64,000 nucleotides of DNA from Caenorhabditis remanei (Eukaryota > Nematoda > Chromadorea > Rhabditida > Rhabditidae), in contig NC_071332.1 in the NCBI RefSeq assembly GCF_010183535.1, forward strand, positions 8,122,001 to 8,186,000, written 5' to 3'. A program made the position numbers and the translations under genes. Under the pieces are notes generated by a model, which was not told where the DNA came from, did no database searches, and saw only the letters and a list, made by a program, of their open reading frames with translations. Positions 23,314-35,855 of this stretch are shown in pieces (within the stretch, counting starts at the first letter, position 1; each line of letters starts with the position of its first letter).

Positions 23314-24147
23314 ATGGAAAACGTTGGAGGTAAGTCGTTCTTGTCTCTTGACATATTCTTATTAATTTTATTTTCAGGATGCGGAGATGTTGGTCCACGG
23401 CGGAGTTCAAGAAAGCGCATAATAAAGAAAGATGTAGACTTTCATTATGAGTGCGATTTCAATACCGCTGTAAGTTTCAATAAACTTGGAGTTCAGCTTT
23501 TAATTATTTTTCAGATGTATCAATCAACCTCATCTCTCTCCCAACCAGCTCCGCAAACGAAGAGAGTGAGAACTGCGAGACCATCATACCGTATGCCTAC
23601 AGTTGTCGTTAAAGAACAGGCTGGAATCGGCGAAGAAGTGGAAAGCAACTACGAGGCTTCGAATTTTCAACCGAATTATCAACAGAATTATCAACCGAAT
23701 TCTCAACCAAATTATCAATCGAACTATCGATCGAATTATCAATCGAATTGTCAAACGCGTTATACGGGGGAGCCGGATACTCTATTGGTTGATCCAGTGA
23801 ATCGTCAATCATTGTTGGATAGTCTTGTGAGACTCGAACAACCGGATATAATCAATATGAACACATCTGACATTTTAGATATTCATTGCGAGGTACGAAA
23901 AATTAAACTCCTTCATTTAAAATTAAAAACAATTTTTCAGAACTTGAAACGTCGATTTGAAACCATCACTTGCGCTTATCTCAAAGATTGGAGTGTTCCT
24001 CGCGCTATTCAACTCTCCGCAGTTCCATCACGCTTTGTAGGTATTAACCAAATCAATCAACTCAACCATTTGCCTGAATCTGATGAACTCGTTGTAAAAG
24101 ATGTCGTCGAAAAAATGCTCAACGCCGTCACTCCCATCGACAATTGA
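23314..24147 (+). CDS. Small nematode protein with tetrapeptide repeats, function unknown
   Basis: Exons 23314-23329, 23378-23469, 23515-23892 and 23941-24147 give 230 residues. I do not recognise the family. The N-terminus is basic (GPRRSSRKRIIKKD), which could act as a nuclear localisation or nucleic-acid-binding patch. Residues about 87-118 are eight consecutive four-residue units of the form [YFSC]-Q-x-N (FQPN YQQN YQPN SQPN and so on), encoded by a 12-bp minisatellite at 23665-23760. The C-terminal 110 residues look globular and helical (LLDSLVRLEQPDIINMNTSD, RRFETITCAYLKDW). No signal peptide or membrane helix is seen. The first exon encodes only five full codons; the strong intron signals around it support the start. 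Confidence 0.75.
   Translation: MENVGGKSFLSLDIFLLILFSGCGDVGPRRSSRKRIIKKDVDFHYECDFNTAVSFNKLGVQLLIIFQMYQSTSSLSQPAPQTKRVRTARPSYRMPTVVVKEQAGIGEEVESNYEASNFQPNYQQNYQPNSQPNYQSNYRSNYQSNCQTRYTGEPDTLLVDPVNRQSLLDSLVRLEQPDIINMNTSDILDIHCEVRKIKLLHLKLKTIFQNLKRRFETITCAYLKDWSVPRAIQLSAVPSRFVGINQINQLNHLPESDELVVKDVVEKMLNAVTPIDN
23665..23760 (+). repeat. Coding minisatellite, eight 12-bp units
   Basis: Eight in-frame 12-bp units resembling tatcaaccgaat. The later units have drifted (tatcgatcgaat, tgtcaaacgcgt). The complement also stays open, which explains a spurious antisense frame. Confidence 0.85.
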
Positions 24148-25611
24148 TCTTTTTACTGCATTGAACATGTCATCTATGTATCAATATTCACTCGTTTTTA
24201 CCTCTTTTTCATGTCATGTTCCCGTTTTATAACCACAAGTAGTGTACTAGTTTCGTTAGAATTCCCCTGGAAACTTTAAGCTCTAAATGTAAAACGAAAT
24301 ATAATGTGGACCCAATAAAATAATATCCGAATAAAAATTCTGCGACTAGACTAGACATTGAACGCTGTGAAAGAAAAAATAATTGAATTCTCGAAAGAGA
24401 AGTATATAAGTGACCTAGTCAATGATCACGAGATTCAAGAAGTCTCCAATGAAATATTCTTTCTTCCATAAATAACACGTAGTCCACTCCATCTGATTCT
24501 TTGATCCAACTGCTTTTTCATTCATATTTTCCTGTCAAATTGTACATGTTATTCCCATTTGTTTTGAAGGTTTTCGGTCAACAAGAAATGTAAGATCTCT
24601 CTTCGTGACCCACCAGTTCCCACCGTGGGTTTCTTGCTATTCCAGTCCGAAGTTTGATCGTGAGAAACTCCGAATTCTGTCTCCGCACCTTTTTTCTAGT
24701 TTTTGCCCTATTGACTACACTTTCAGAGCAAAAAATGAATTATACTCTTTCCATGAAATAGATTTTTGCACCCATCAATTATTGTCTTGTCCTTTGTTTT
24801 TGTTTTCAAAACTCCTCCTTATCGAAGCTCCAAAACCTTTCATTTCTCACGTCTAGTAATCTTTAAATTCAGCTCGTTTGAAGTCATTTGGATGCAGCTG
24901 ATTTCAGATTATACGACTAGGTTCTAGTTATTCACTATCAGAAATTTCATGGAACGAAATACTTCTTCTCCAATGGGTGAGTTGAATTGATTGATAGGAA
25001 ATGATAGTTTATTGAGTATAGACGGATTAAGAGATAACAAAGTTTGACTTTGAACTTTAGAGCTGTAGAGGCGACTTAAAATAGTTTTAAAAAACTCCAA
25101 TCTTAAAAATTACTTGGGAACTGAACCTCTTATAGTTTCCTGGAATTCTGTCCAGCTGTACTGTTGACTGTTCATGACGCTTCTGTCTTTAGGGACTTTT
25201 GTGTCTGATGTCTCAGTAATCTTGAAAATAACACAGTCTACGTTCCCTTTAACGCTTATTCTTTTATTGACGTCAATATGAGTTTTCATCTGAATTCTAA
25301 TTTCCACTTTATTTTTCTGCAAGTTATTCGTACTTGATTGAACTTTTTAGTTCTCGATAACTCAGTTCAACATCATCATCACAAAATCACAACTCAACTC
25401 AACTACTAGTTATCTGACAACTTCTTTTCTCTTTCTCTAAATTATTGGGTTTGTATACACAGGTGTACACACATCTAACCTTCTACGCCTTTCGACTCCC
25501 TCACTCGAATTAAGAATTGGTTTTGATCAGTCGCGAGTTCATTCAATCCTATTTACATTCATTCTCTGATATATTAGGTTGGGTGGGCGAAGTAATGTCA
25601 GGAAGTTCAAT
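24148..25611. other. Gene-free interval before the receptor gene
   Basis: Contains the 3'UTR of the repeat protein and then about 1.2 kb of AT-rich sequence, presumably the upstream region of the receptor gene. No supported exon. Confidence 0.4.
24314..24319 (+). terminator. Candidate AATAAA poly(A) signal of the repeat-protein gene
   Basis: AATAAA 167 bp after the stop at 24147, with a second AATAAA about 15 bp downstream. Confidence 0.5.
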
Positions 25612-28600
25612 ATGACCAATAGTACATCAGGTGAGAAATCAAAAAAGGAACTGTAGTTGCAGTTTTCAGCCAGAGATCTAGGTAGAGATAACTAGATTCA
25701 GGAGTTATTGAGTTTCAGAAAAATTGATTTCTTTCTGTGTTTCCCCTACTTTCAGTCTTCACAAATCTCATTACAGGATCGTTTTATTTGCGAGAGACCG
25801 GTGAGATACGTGATGTATACGAGATCTTCCTTCTGGTGGAATGTCCGGTTCACGTAATAAATATCATCTTGCTCCTGGCTGCTCCGAGTTTAATATTCTC
25901 TTCAAAAACTTTAGTGAATCTAAATCTGAAAGTAACCGTTGCTACACTAAACACTTGTTTCCAATCTCTGATAATTACAGATGACAATTGCCAGTTACTT
26001 CCTAGCTGGTGTGCTCATGAGTATCTCTCGTCTATCATGGCTCATATGTGACCTATTCTGGGTTCCAATATCCTCAATGGAAATTCTGATGTATTCAAGA
26101 TTCGTGTTCCAAACATCAAGTAATTCTTTCCCATTATTGCATCATTCTGATTTAACCCCATAGTCATCCTCTCTTTCCAGTTGCCGCCCATCTTTTCGTT
26201 TTGTCTGCAGAACGGGCAATCGCCACTTGTCGCTCGAAACGATATGAGCAGAACTCGTGTTATCCTGTCATTATTTTTTGCTGTATTTTAACGGTAAGCT
26301 TTTAACTCTTTTTTGGAAGTAATGTAGTATGGAACACTAGATGGCATTAACTTTGATTTCTCTGATTGTTCATTTGGTTCTCACACTTTCTCTTTTCTTC
26401 CTACCATAATTCCAGTAGTGATCTTTTTGTGAACTCCGAATTGAGAAGTAAAATTTTCGGATTTCTCATTTTCCCTCTTATCTGAATCCTATTTTTCTAG
26501 TCAATCGTTCATTAGATCCTGATCATTCTCTTGTTCCTGTTTTTCTTATTTTCCACCAACTCTAAGTATTTTGTTCCTCAATCAATGATCATTGAATATA
26601 TAGTCGTTCCTCGATTTATGTTTTTGTTAATACATAGAACGCTTTTCTGTAGAAAATAGCTTCTGAAAATTTCTACCAGGAAATCAATCTTGGTTCCTTG
26701 TTATGCTTTAAACGATGTAACCATAATGATTCATCCCAAAGTTCTGATTTACTAACCTAATTTCACCTCTATTACAGTACCCCTATTCTCTAATTCAACT
26801 ATATTCGAAGTACAACTTCCAAAAAGGTCGAGAGATAAATGTTGTTATGTATTTGGGAGCTGCGCTTGTATCATTTTTGGTACGCTACCATTCGGTTATC
26901 TTGCTCTTCAATTTCAAGTCTTCCAGATTCTACTAGCTGTGTTCAGAGTGAATAAGAAAAAGGTGAAGGAGCGAAGATTCAAGGGACCTATAAGTGAAGC
27001 ATATCAGGTAAGAGGGGTCCCTTCTTCTTATCATAATCCTTGAATTATCATCTCTAAAAGACAAAACAAACCGACACGGGCGGGATAAATAGACACATTC
27101 CCATGTGACGTCCTTCCTAATCAACAAGATATCTCCTCCTCTAGTCAGCTGATACGCATTCATATTTCAATGTACACACTGACCCCTTTGAGATAAAAGA
27201 TGAATGAACCGGTATCTATGGATTATTGTATTTGATCTGATCATAAAAGAGTAGAGAGAGAACGTTCAAAGGACACTCTTGTATTGAAACAAAGTTCAGT
27301 TTGAAGTAAGCAAAACATTTTAAGTGATGTAAGGTATCTCATTTGGATCAAAGTACTCACCGAGTTTTGCAAGGAAGTTTAGAATTTTTAAAACGTAATT
27401 ATGGGTCAGATGGGGAAGTATTTGAAATGTCATTCCAATTGGTTTAACACAAAAACAATCGTGTTAATCGTAAAATCCAATTTCAAACCCGAGTGAGTCA
27501 GCTGATTTTTGTTGCAATTCAAAAACGGAGTACTCCAGAGCTTTTGAAAATTTCTCCAGGTGAAACAAAGATTCCAATTTCTAACTTTTTTTGTGCAAAT
27601 CTGATGTTTCTGATTATTCTGAAATGCGCATTCGTAATCAATCTAAATCGGTATGCACGTGCCATTTCTGAAATATCACCTGCTGCCAGGTGGTCAAGTA
27701 TTTCGGATTTTTAGCGATATTTTAGTGAGTGCGCATGAGCTTTGAGTTGATTATGACGGATGTCAGAAAGGGGAATCAAGTGAGAGAAGGAAAGAGAAGT
27801 TTCAAGGAATTTGAAAACGTTGTGAAAGAAAATTTCAGAGGGTTGGGAATTCAGTGATGGTTAGGAAAAATGTAGACTAGTCGTCGGATTCTGAAAAGTT
27901 AAATTTCGTCCTGAACTCAAATTGCTTCAGACAGTTCAAAATTTTGGTCGAAATCTTCAGTTTTAGAAATTGATGAAAGTAATACTCTTAATCTGGGAAT
28001 AATGAGGTTACTATATCCTAAAAAATTGAATGATAGGGTCCGTGAAAAATGAAAATCTAGAGTTGCACTAGAGCATACCACTTGGAAAAACAGTTCTCAC
28101 TGTTTTTCTTCGTATCTCACAATTAATTACTCTTTCTCTCCTTCTCCTCTTTCTTATCATTCATCTGATACCTGGTCATTATGCAAATGTGTCTGTATCA
28201 TGTGAATTTTGGTCGAGTTGATTTGATATGAGAAGATATGAACAATGAGAGGAATTCCCCCGATTTTCTTCTGATCACACGTAGAATCTGATTTGCAACG
28301 ACGAAGAAAGCTTTGTTGCAGACCAGACGTAAACAGAAGAACCTGATCAGAAGACGTTAAAGACGTTGAAGTCGGAGAAGCCTTGAGAAGAAGGGCATCC
28401 CCAATTTCACATGATTCCCTCGGGGAAGCCCTCACCTTCTTTGTGATCTCAAAAAATGAGATAAGAAGGAAAAGCCCCCAGATGTTACAGTTTTCTCTGT
28501 GTGTGTGTGTGTAATAAGTGAATGAAACACTCAGTTGTTATTCTTGTTACCGATACTGCTGATTCTTGAAAAAACTAAGAAAAAGAGAAAGAATTGGAGA

Positions 28601-30005
28601 AAAAGTAGAAGAAAAAGGAGAAGAAGCTGGGCGTCTCGAGTGTAAAATATGTACGAAAAATGCTACAGTAGGAGAAAGAGAGAGAAAGTAAATGGTCATG
28701 TGGATGAAGTATTCAAGACAATAAGTCTTACTTTATTTGAGAAATAATGAAGAATGTACCTAGGCGAATTGGTCATAAATCAAACGAACTGGAACATTGC
28801 TTTTGTTCATTGAATTTCTGATTTGAAGTTTTTGGAAAATTCTCAAAAACTGAAGTTCATAATGGAGTTAAGATGTAAATATGAACTGTCTGTGAACTGG
28901 AAGAACCCGAGAAGTGCCAATCACGTTACTACTGTCTTTTCTAGGACTCAGGGGGTACTGTAGGAGTACAGTAGCTTAAGTTAGCCAGAAACTCTTGCTC
29001 AAAACGGGCATTGTATAAGCGAAAACCGAAAATGAACAGCTCTACTGGCACACCAGACGATCCCCTTTCTGATAATCCAATTGCGTTTCTCTAGATCAAC
29101 ATTTCCCAAATTTTCAATTATAATTTCCCTATTCCAGGTTCGAGAAAACATCCGAACATCACGTCTTCTACTTCAAATATTTGTGATCTTCTCAGTCTTC
29201 GTTGGCCTATCCACATTTTTTCTCCTCCGATTCTCGGCTTCCCTCACTGACCCAACTAAAAAATGGGTGACCATCACAAACGGGTTTCTCTACGACATGC
29301 TCATTTCCACTGGAACTACCTGCACAACTCTCGTTTTTCTCCAGTTTTTGATTCCAGATGAGACGCAGAAGAAGTGGTCACACATACTACGTAAGATACA
29401 GGATCACAAGAGTAGTAACATGTGAATTTATTCAGATCTTCCATGTCACAACAGAAATGTGAGACCTGAGAGTAAGAGAATCCGATTCAGAAGTATCCAC
29501 GGTGTTGATGTGGAAGTGGGGAATGGAACGGTGAGTTCCATGAGTCATTCGAGATTCCTGAATAATTTTCGTAGTTGAAACTATAAAAATTCCTAAAAAT
29601 GTTTACTGTGTTCGTCAAAAAGATGTTTGATTGTCCACATAACATAACTTCCTAGTACCAAGTGTATACATAACTTATCTTTCTGTGGCCCTTCTGATCT
29701 AAACCAGTTTTTCGATGAATTGGTTTTGGCCTGGAACGTATGTATGTACCAAACCATAGTATACGGTATGTCTTGATGTTTTGTTTCACGTGAAGATGGA
29801 AAAACGGCAGAGGCCAGCCCACGGGGGGCACCGGATGCCTAGTTCAAGGTTTAGGATTAATTAGAAATAGACAAAAAGAAAGAAGAAGGAAAGAGAAGAA
29901 AATGCAATTGAATAGGATAATAAAACAGTGATTTATTTCATTTTTCAGGCAGAAGAAGAGGCTAGAGTATACTTCTCTCAATTGTCACTGGCTTGGAAAC
30001 TGTAG
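25612..30005 (+). CDS. Nematode seven-transmembrane chemoreceptor, Sre-like
   Basis: Nine exons close in frame (25612-25630, 25756-25931, 25981-26119, 26181-26293, 26778-26879, 26927-27007, 29138-29390, 29436-29530, 29949-30005), giving 344 residues, the usual Sre length. Hydrophobic segments are spaced as in a 7TM protein: EIFLLVECPVHVINIILLLA, the MTIASYFLAGVLM region, one before the AERAIATCRSKRYE motif, VIIFCCILTYP, VVMYLGAALVSFLILLAV, LLLQIFVIFSVFVGLSTFF and FLYDMLISTGTTCTTLVFLQ. The A-E-R-x-x-A plus Y-E block after TM3 is what I associate with the Sre family of worm chemoreceptors, usually expressed in sensory neurons. The tail is basic, then acidic. A 2.1 kb intron (27008-29137) separates TM5 from TM6. 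The assignment to Sre rather than a sister family is inferred from motifs only. Confidence 0.78.
27008..29137 (+). other. Long intron of the receptor gene
   Basis: 2,130 bp with no supported exon or nested gene on either strand. It holds a (GT)n run at about 28499-28512 and a purine-rich stretch at about 28565-28690. Confidence 0.4.
28499..28512. repeat. (GT)n microsatellite
   Basis: About seven consecutive GT units inside the long receptor-gene intron. Confidence 0.8.
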
Positions 30006-33000
30006 GATTGATGAGAAATTATAAGAATCGATATGATTTTTTGAACTTTAGTTCATAAAACTGGAAAAATGAGAAGGTGAGCAACGAAACACTCTCATAG
30101 TACAGAAAGCATGTTGATGAAGTTGAAAAACGTGCAGCACTCATACCAGCAGTGAAAATGATAAACTGAAAAAAAGTTTGATACTGATTGGTGGTCTTGG
30201 TTTATGCTGTAGATCTTAGGTAGGATTCTGATAAAATGTGTCCACTTCTAAAAAAGAGGAATGACACTAAAACCTAATACGAAAATTGGATCAAGGAAGC
30301 CATTCGTTCAGAGTCCCTCAGAATGTTTTGCTTCAAATGCGCCCAAGGTGCGACAGTTATTTGAGTTTCATTTTTTTCTGATGTCTAGCTACAGATCTCA
30401 AGATATTCTACATTTCCAGTCTCAACAGTCCAAAAGTTCGGTCAGCCATCTGAAAGTACAATTTTTCAACTATCACAAATCACTTGACCTTCTTTCCAGT
30501 CATTTCTATTCCTTTGTGTAGTTCTAAAACATACAAAACCACTTTTAATTATCTGAATCTACAATTGAGTTATCTATGTTAATGATCTGAAAGGGATTCC
30601 ATCTTGATGGCCAACTCGTCTTCAGGTGTTTAGATAACTGACAAAATCCGATCCTTGGTACCAAAAATTAATTAATTAGTAAGAGAATGTGAATCAAAAA
30701 GTCATGGGATACACTTCCTTGACCCATCAATCAACTGTTATCAGTTTCGACTTTGGACCACACTGATTCCAGTCTGTCTACTTTTCATGATCACTGTCTT
30801 TTTGTTTATAATAGAATAGACTGAGAAAGAAGAGAGAAAGAGAAGGTGCAACTATTAATTGCAGAAGGATGAAACACATGTATTTACTTCTATAAATTTG
30901 AAAGACAGTCTTATGATCCTGGCTGCTGATTACTGTAGAAATTGTCTCTTTTTGGGAAGGAATTCATGTGAATCCGAAGAGAGACAATGGGGGAATCCCG
31001 AGGTCTAAGAATTGAAAATAACAAAATATCGAAAGTACATTCACTTCCTTATTGTAGAAAAAACAACTGGTTAGTTGTGTTCTGATGGTACTGTAGTTTC
31101 TGTGTTAGTGTGTGTTGCTGTTCAAGGACCAAACTAGATCCAGTTCCGTTCAGATTTCAGAAGAAACTTCTGAACCTTGAAATTCAGCACCTCGTCATTC
31201 GGTTGACGATGTTATCACATCACTAATTAACTCTTGAAGTACCTAAAAAAATTGTGAAATTCTTGCCATGGTGACACACCCCGCCACGAAATGACCGTTT
31301 GAACTCAAACTTTTTAGTTCCAATTTTAATTGCAGACGACCTCAAGAAGATATTTTCGCCCAAAATTCCATTCACTCTCTTCTCTTTGCTGCAATACGAG
31401 CCGAGTCACCTGACAGTCTCGAACACTTGATACTGGTTTCAGTCGTCTTGAAAAAAGTGATTCTGAATTTGTTCTGCTGCAAGATTGACCAAAAAGAAGA
31501 GAGAAAAAGGAGAGTGAGTAGGAATCAGGGTCAGTTTGTATTCGTTCGATGGACCCGGAGACGTCGACGTCGTTGACGGGAAGAGGTCGTAAATTAGCCG
31601 AAAATGTGGCAGCATTGCGTTTTCATCTTAAACGATTCCCTTCTTGCATGTGCCTTTTTTGAACAGATTGTGTTTGGTTGGGTTGGGTGTTGCCACTCAA
31701 CGATACAGTATACTTTGAGAAAGAGAGAGAAGTTCACAGATCTGCTGGAATTCGAGGAACGATCGTTAAAGAATAAAGTTAATTAGGAGTAGTGGTATTT
31801 TGAATCTGGAAGTTTTGCAAACACGAGTGATACATGGACATAGAAGCATCTTGTACCCACGGGCTGGGCTGGAAAGTGTAAATTGGCGGATGAACTTTTG
31901 AAAAAGTTAGAATTGAACCTGATTTATGATGCCTAACGGTTATTTTGTACTTTTCTGAATGTATTACTAAGTTGCCGGAATAGATCCATCGATCCTTCTC
32001 AAAAGAAGCGTCTGGAGATCTGTTCGAGCCTCCATCGTTCGAATTCAGAATGACTCGGACGTCTAGACACAAAAAGATTACATTTTAAAGGTCTAAAAAG
32101 TGGTTTCTTTCTAGGTCTATAACTCTGAACCAAACAAAGAAGCATACTAATAAGTTTCCACTCATTCCTTATCCTGTTTTCTGTTCGAACAGATCATGAG
32201 CTTGTTTACCATCAACTGGCTTAGAAACATAATATTTATCCACTTATCATACTTCCAATAAAATCAGATGATCTGGGGTCACGGTACTTGTTAGTGTAAA
32301 CTTTGAATGAAGTTCGTCTAGTCACATTCACACGTGAAGTCGTTGCAACAACTGAATTTGGAGTCAACAACGTTGAGCCTTTACCTATTGGCACTTATCA
32401 GATGACTGCCAGTTTTTTGGGGTCACGATTTTGTGTTTCCGAATGAAAGTCCATTTGATCACGCTTTTGTTAAAGGTGTATGCAATTTCGTTGCAGCAAA
32501 AATTGTCAACAATGACTCGTGAATGGAAGGAAATTTATTTGACAATTCCATAAACACCTTCTGACAATAAGACGTCTTCATTCGTTCTCAACGGATCTTT
32601 GTCCTTTCTGTCTTGGCCAGATTCTTCTTCGCCGTCGTCTTCTTCGACGCCTTCATCAGATGGACGTAAACAAGAGACGCTGATTTGCGTTTCCTCTTGC
32701 ACTGAGTGCTTCAGGCACTCTGAACTGGTACACGACGACACAAAACGCAACGGGCCGCCCGACACAAACCAACGTCTTCTGAAGGCGAATGGATGAAAGA
32801 CGGGGACCCATAAATCTCGATCCGTCAACAATTGGTCACATGCTTTGCTTGATAATGGTCTAGGACCTCTATAGTCAACACACTGTCTTTTCTAGTTCAA
32901 CGAACAATCCAACGAGTCTCTTATTCTGCAACCTCTAACGACTTCTTCTTATTTCTTCTAATGATCTAAGGAGAAGACGTTGAAATCGTAAAATTTGTAC

Positions 33001-33560
33001 GCAGAGGGAGAGGGTGAATCTCTCTTGCGTCCTCTTCTGAAGGGTTTGGGGGCGCACGCACGTGGCGGTAGATCATTCGAACATAACACATTCACGTGGC
33101 GATGGCGACAACGGGCGTGGGACTTGAGAAGGGATTGTTTCCCGTTGAAGAGACTGTAGAGTGATAGACAATTCAACTGATAGACTCAGAAGACGTAACA
33201 CGCAGAGATGGAGACTGTCGGGCGGACCGAAAGATGTCTGAAGCCGCGCCTTCTCAAAAACTATGGTATATAAGAGATTGGGGGTATCCCTCAAATGAAC
33301 CCATTTTAAAGGTTTCCTAAGAAGAGAAGAAGAATAGAAAGAGAGAAAGAGAAATAGAGAATAAAAGAAAAAGCATGAATTCTTTTGATATTCTGTATGT
33401 TTCTTTCCGTCTCTTTTGTCTCGTCTCTCTCTTTATCCGTTTCTAGGGATTTTCCCATTCGTTATCTATCTGTCTCAATAACTTTTCGATCAAAAGTACC
33501 TAATTTTACCTTTCAACTCATTTCAGAATCACTTCCTCACAACCCACTCATTAAAAAATC
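30006..33560. other. 3.5 kb gene-free interval upstream of cytochrome b5
   Basis: Three islands of higher GC content stand out: about 31540-31620 (with a repeated ACGTCG motif), 32570-32800 and 33000-33270. Both strands are open over the middle one, and the minus strand reads an acidic peptide (32535-32831), but I see no clear splice signals or family. The region probably carries regulatory sequence for the cytochrome b5 gene. A trans-splice-type TTTCAG at 33521-33526 ends it. Confidence 0.4.
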
Positions 33561-33931
33561 ATGTCTGATGCTATCTTCACCCGCTCCGAAGTCTCCATGC
33601 ACTGTGGAGAGGATGACTGTTGGATTATTGTTGGAAATTATGTATACGACGTCACAAAGTTCGTCGATCTCCACCCAGGAGGCCCAGAAATTCTTCTCGA
33701 ATTTGTAAGTTTCACATCGAATCCAAAAGAAAGAGAAGATTTTAACTTCTTCTTTTCTTTCAGGCCGGAGGTGATGCCACCGATGCATTCGAGTCAGTTG
33801 GACACTCGATGTGTGCTCGTATGATGCTCACAAAGTTCAAGATCGGATCTCTTCCAGAAGATGAGCGTCCAGATTTCGTTCAAGCCGAATACATTACTCA
33901 CGCCAAGATCTCTCTCCCAATGGCTCACTAA
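33561..33931 (+). CDS. Soluble cytochrome b5
   Basis: Exons 33561-33704 and 33764-33931 give 103 residues, one cytochrome b5 heme domain and little else. The two axial heme ligands are visible: His38 in the family signature HPGG and His62 in VGHS, 24 residues apart as in other b5 proteins. The entry [20 protein letters not shown] matches the family. It ends in LPMAH with no C-terminal hydrophobic anchor, so it should be a soluble electron carrier rather than the ER-anchored form used with fatty-acid desaturases. The ATG follows a TTTCAG acceptor by 34 bases. An in-frame stop separates that acceptor from the ATG, so no longer N-terminus is possible within this exon. Confidence 0.93.
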
Positions 33932-35855
33932 GTGAGGCATCTTACCCATTTCCTTTCATTTTCTTTAACTTTTTTATCAACTTTTACCATCTCATGACTG
34001 ACTGCCACGTCATCGGCGGTCCTGAAACTTCCCCTTACGGGTTCTCGACTCATTCTAGTCAATTCAAGCCATGTCCCTGTTGATTTGTTCTTCTTTTCTT
34101 TCCATTTTCCAGTCTTTTCACACCTCCACCCTTTTTCTTTTTTGTTGTATATTCATTTCACACCGTTGTTAGCAAGATTCTGTACGGAACTCTATCGGGT
34201 ACATTTTGTTGAAAGAAAAAAATGTTCAAAAAGTAAACGAGTAAAAAATTTGAATTCTAATGTTATTTATTTCTTCTTACAACTACAGTATACACGCTTT
34301 CATTAATATCAGAAGCATTCATAGAAAAAAACAAGTTTTTGACAGAAAGAAATCGTAATTATGAAGTCCAGTTCATAACGATTCGGACTTTTCGTGATCT
34401 TTGATAAAGTTCATAAGTTCAAAATTAACAGAGTACACTGTAGTTTTGAGTTAGAAGGAGTTTCGAAAAGTGGTTTTTGACCAGTTCAGCTATCTTTTTT
34501 TTAAGAGAGAAAAGAGAAAGCCAAACGTCGTAACATATTACTTCTCCGTTCCATCTTCTGATTCTGAAGCACGTAAAGAAGAAGTCTTCTGATCTATTCC
34601 AACACTAAGCTTCCAAACATCATTTGCACCCAAAAAACGAATTGACACAACTGCTTTTTTCCACACTTCATTCTACTTCCATTCGCCTAAGCGATGACAC
34701 TTTGATAGGCGAACTCGATGGAACACAGAGAGATGTTACGACACGAATTAGCTGGCATTGTATTGTTTGGTTGTACTCAATTTGATACTTTTGATTCTAC
34801 AGTGCTGGAAGTTGCAAAAAATGGAAAACTGTGGCACCAATTTGACGCCAGCGCTCCAATTAAAGATAATGTGGTAGAGTGAGAAGTAAGAGATCCAGAG
34901 AGAAAAAAACGTAAAAAATCTGCAAATAGAAAAACTGAAATTTGAGATTCTCACAAAAGTACTTTTTATTCTGACCATTGCAACTTTGAACTATTATCCT
35001 GTTTTGTTTTGAAAACATATTTTCAAAATAAACAACATTTTGTACATCTTCTTGAAGGAATGTAATACTCGTGATAAACACGAGAACGTCTTTTTCTTTT
35101 TCTTGTTCAGTCTGAAAGTGAATCGCTTGTTATCAAAAAACTGGAAAACCGATTGCCCCCTTCTTGCAATCGACACCCGCTTTCAAATCAATCAACCAAT
35201 CAATCAATATACAATACCGTACACCTCTCAATTTCGTATCTCTTTCATCTTTCATTCATCATTTGACGACGGTACAAAATGATATCGAGAGATTCGAGGA
35301 AATCCCTTTTGAACTGAGAGATCACAGAGAAAACGAGAGAATGTTGCGGTTTTTGGGCGATTCGAGATGGAAAGTGCACTGATTCGAATTGACAGTTTTG
35401 TATTATCTCGAACCACTTTAACGAACTTTTTTACTATTTCTAGTTGGTTCGCGATCCGAATCAATACACACACGTGAACAAACATCGTATTTGTATCGAG
35501 TGCACTGCTTATCATCTCCACTGAAAATGGATAATTGATTGGACATTTGGATTGATTCGATCCATTTTTATTCCAAAATAGTTTTCTTTTTTCTGTAGTT
35601 TAATTGAAGGGAGAGTCGGGGGATTAGAATAATCACAAATAAAACCGCAAAATATATTCAAGTTGTCGAGAAGAATAAACAGAAGAAAAGTGAGACTGAA
35701 TGAGATAAAAGCGCTCTAATGAAATATTCAGATTTCTGAAGAGAGAAAAACAGGAGATCTATAAAGCAAGAATGAAGCAAAACGAATACATTTCAGACTG
35801 ATTGTCGTGGTGAAAGAGAAGTAAAAATGGAATGAAAAGTGGAAGATTCGATGGA
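33932..35855. other. Convergent intergenic region
   Basis: Holds the 3'UTR of cytochrome b5 and, on the other strand, that of the C2-domain gene. AT-rich, with no supported exon. Confidence 0.4.

Noticed and set aside
23609..23812. Minus-strand open frame rich in Asn, Ser and Asp
   Set aside because: Shadow of the 12-bp coding minisatellite on the plus strand.
31551..31665. Plus-strand ATG with a protein-like start (MDPETSTSLTGRGRKLAEN)
   Set aside because: The frame stops after 37 codons, and I found no donor or partner exon that would connect it to a gene.
32535..32831. Minus-strand open frame of 98 codons with an acidic C-terminal half
   Set aside because: No recognised domain, no convincing splice or trans-splice signals, and the opposite strand is also open, as expected for a GC-rich repeat-like patch.
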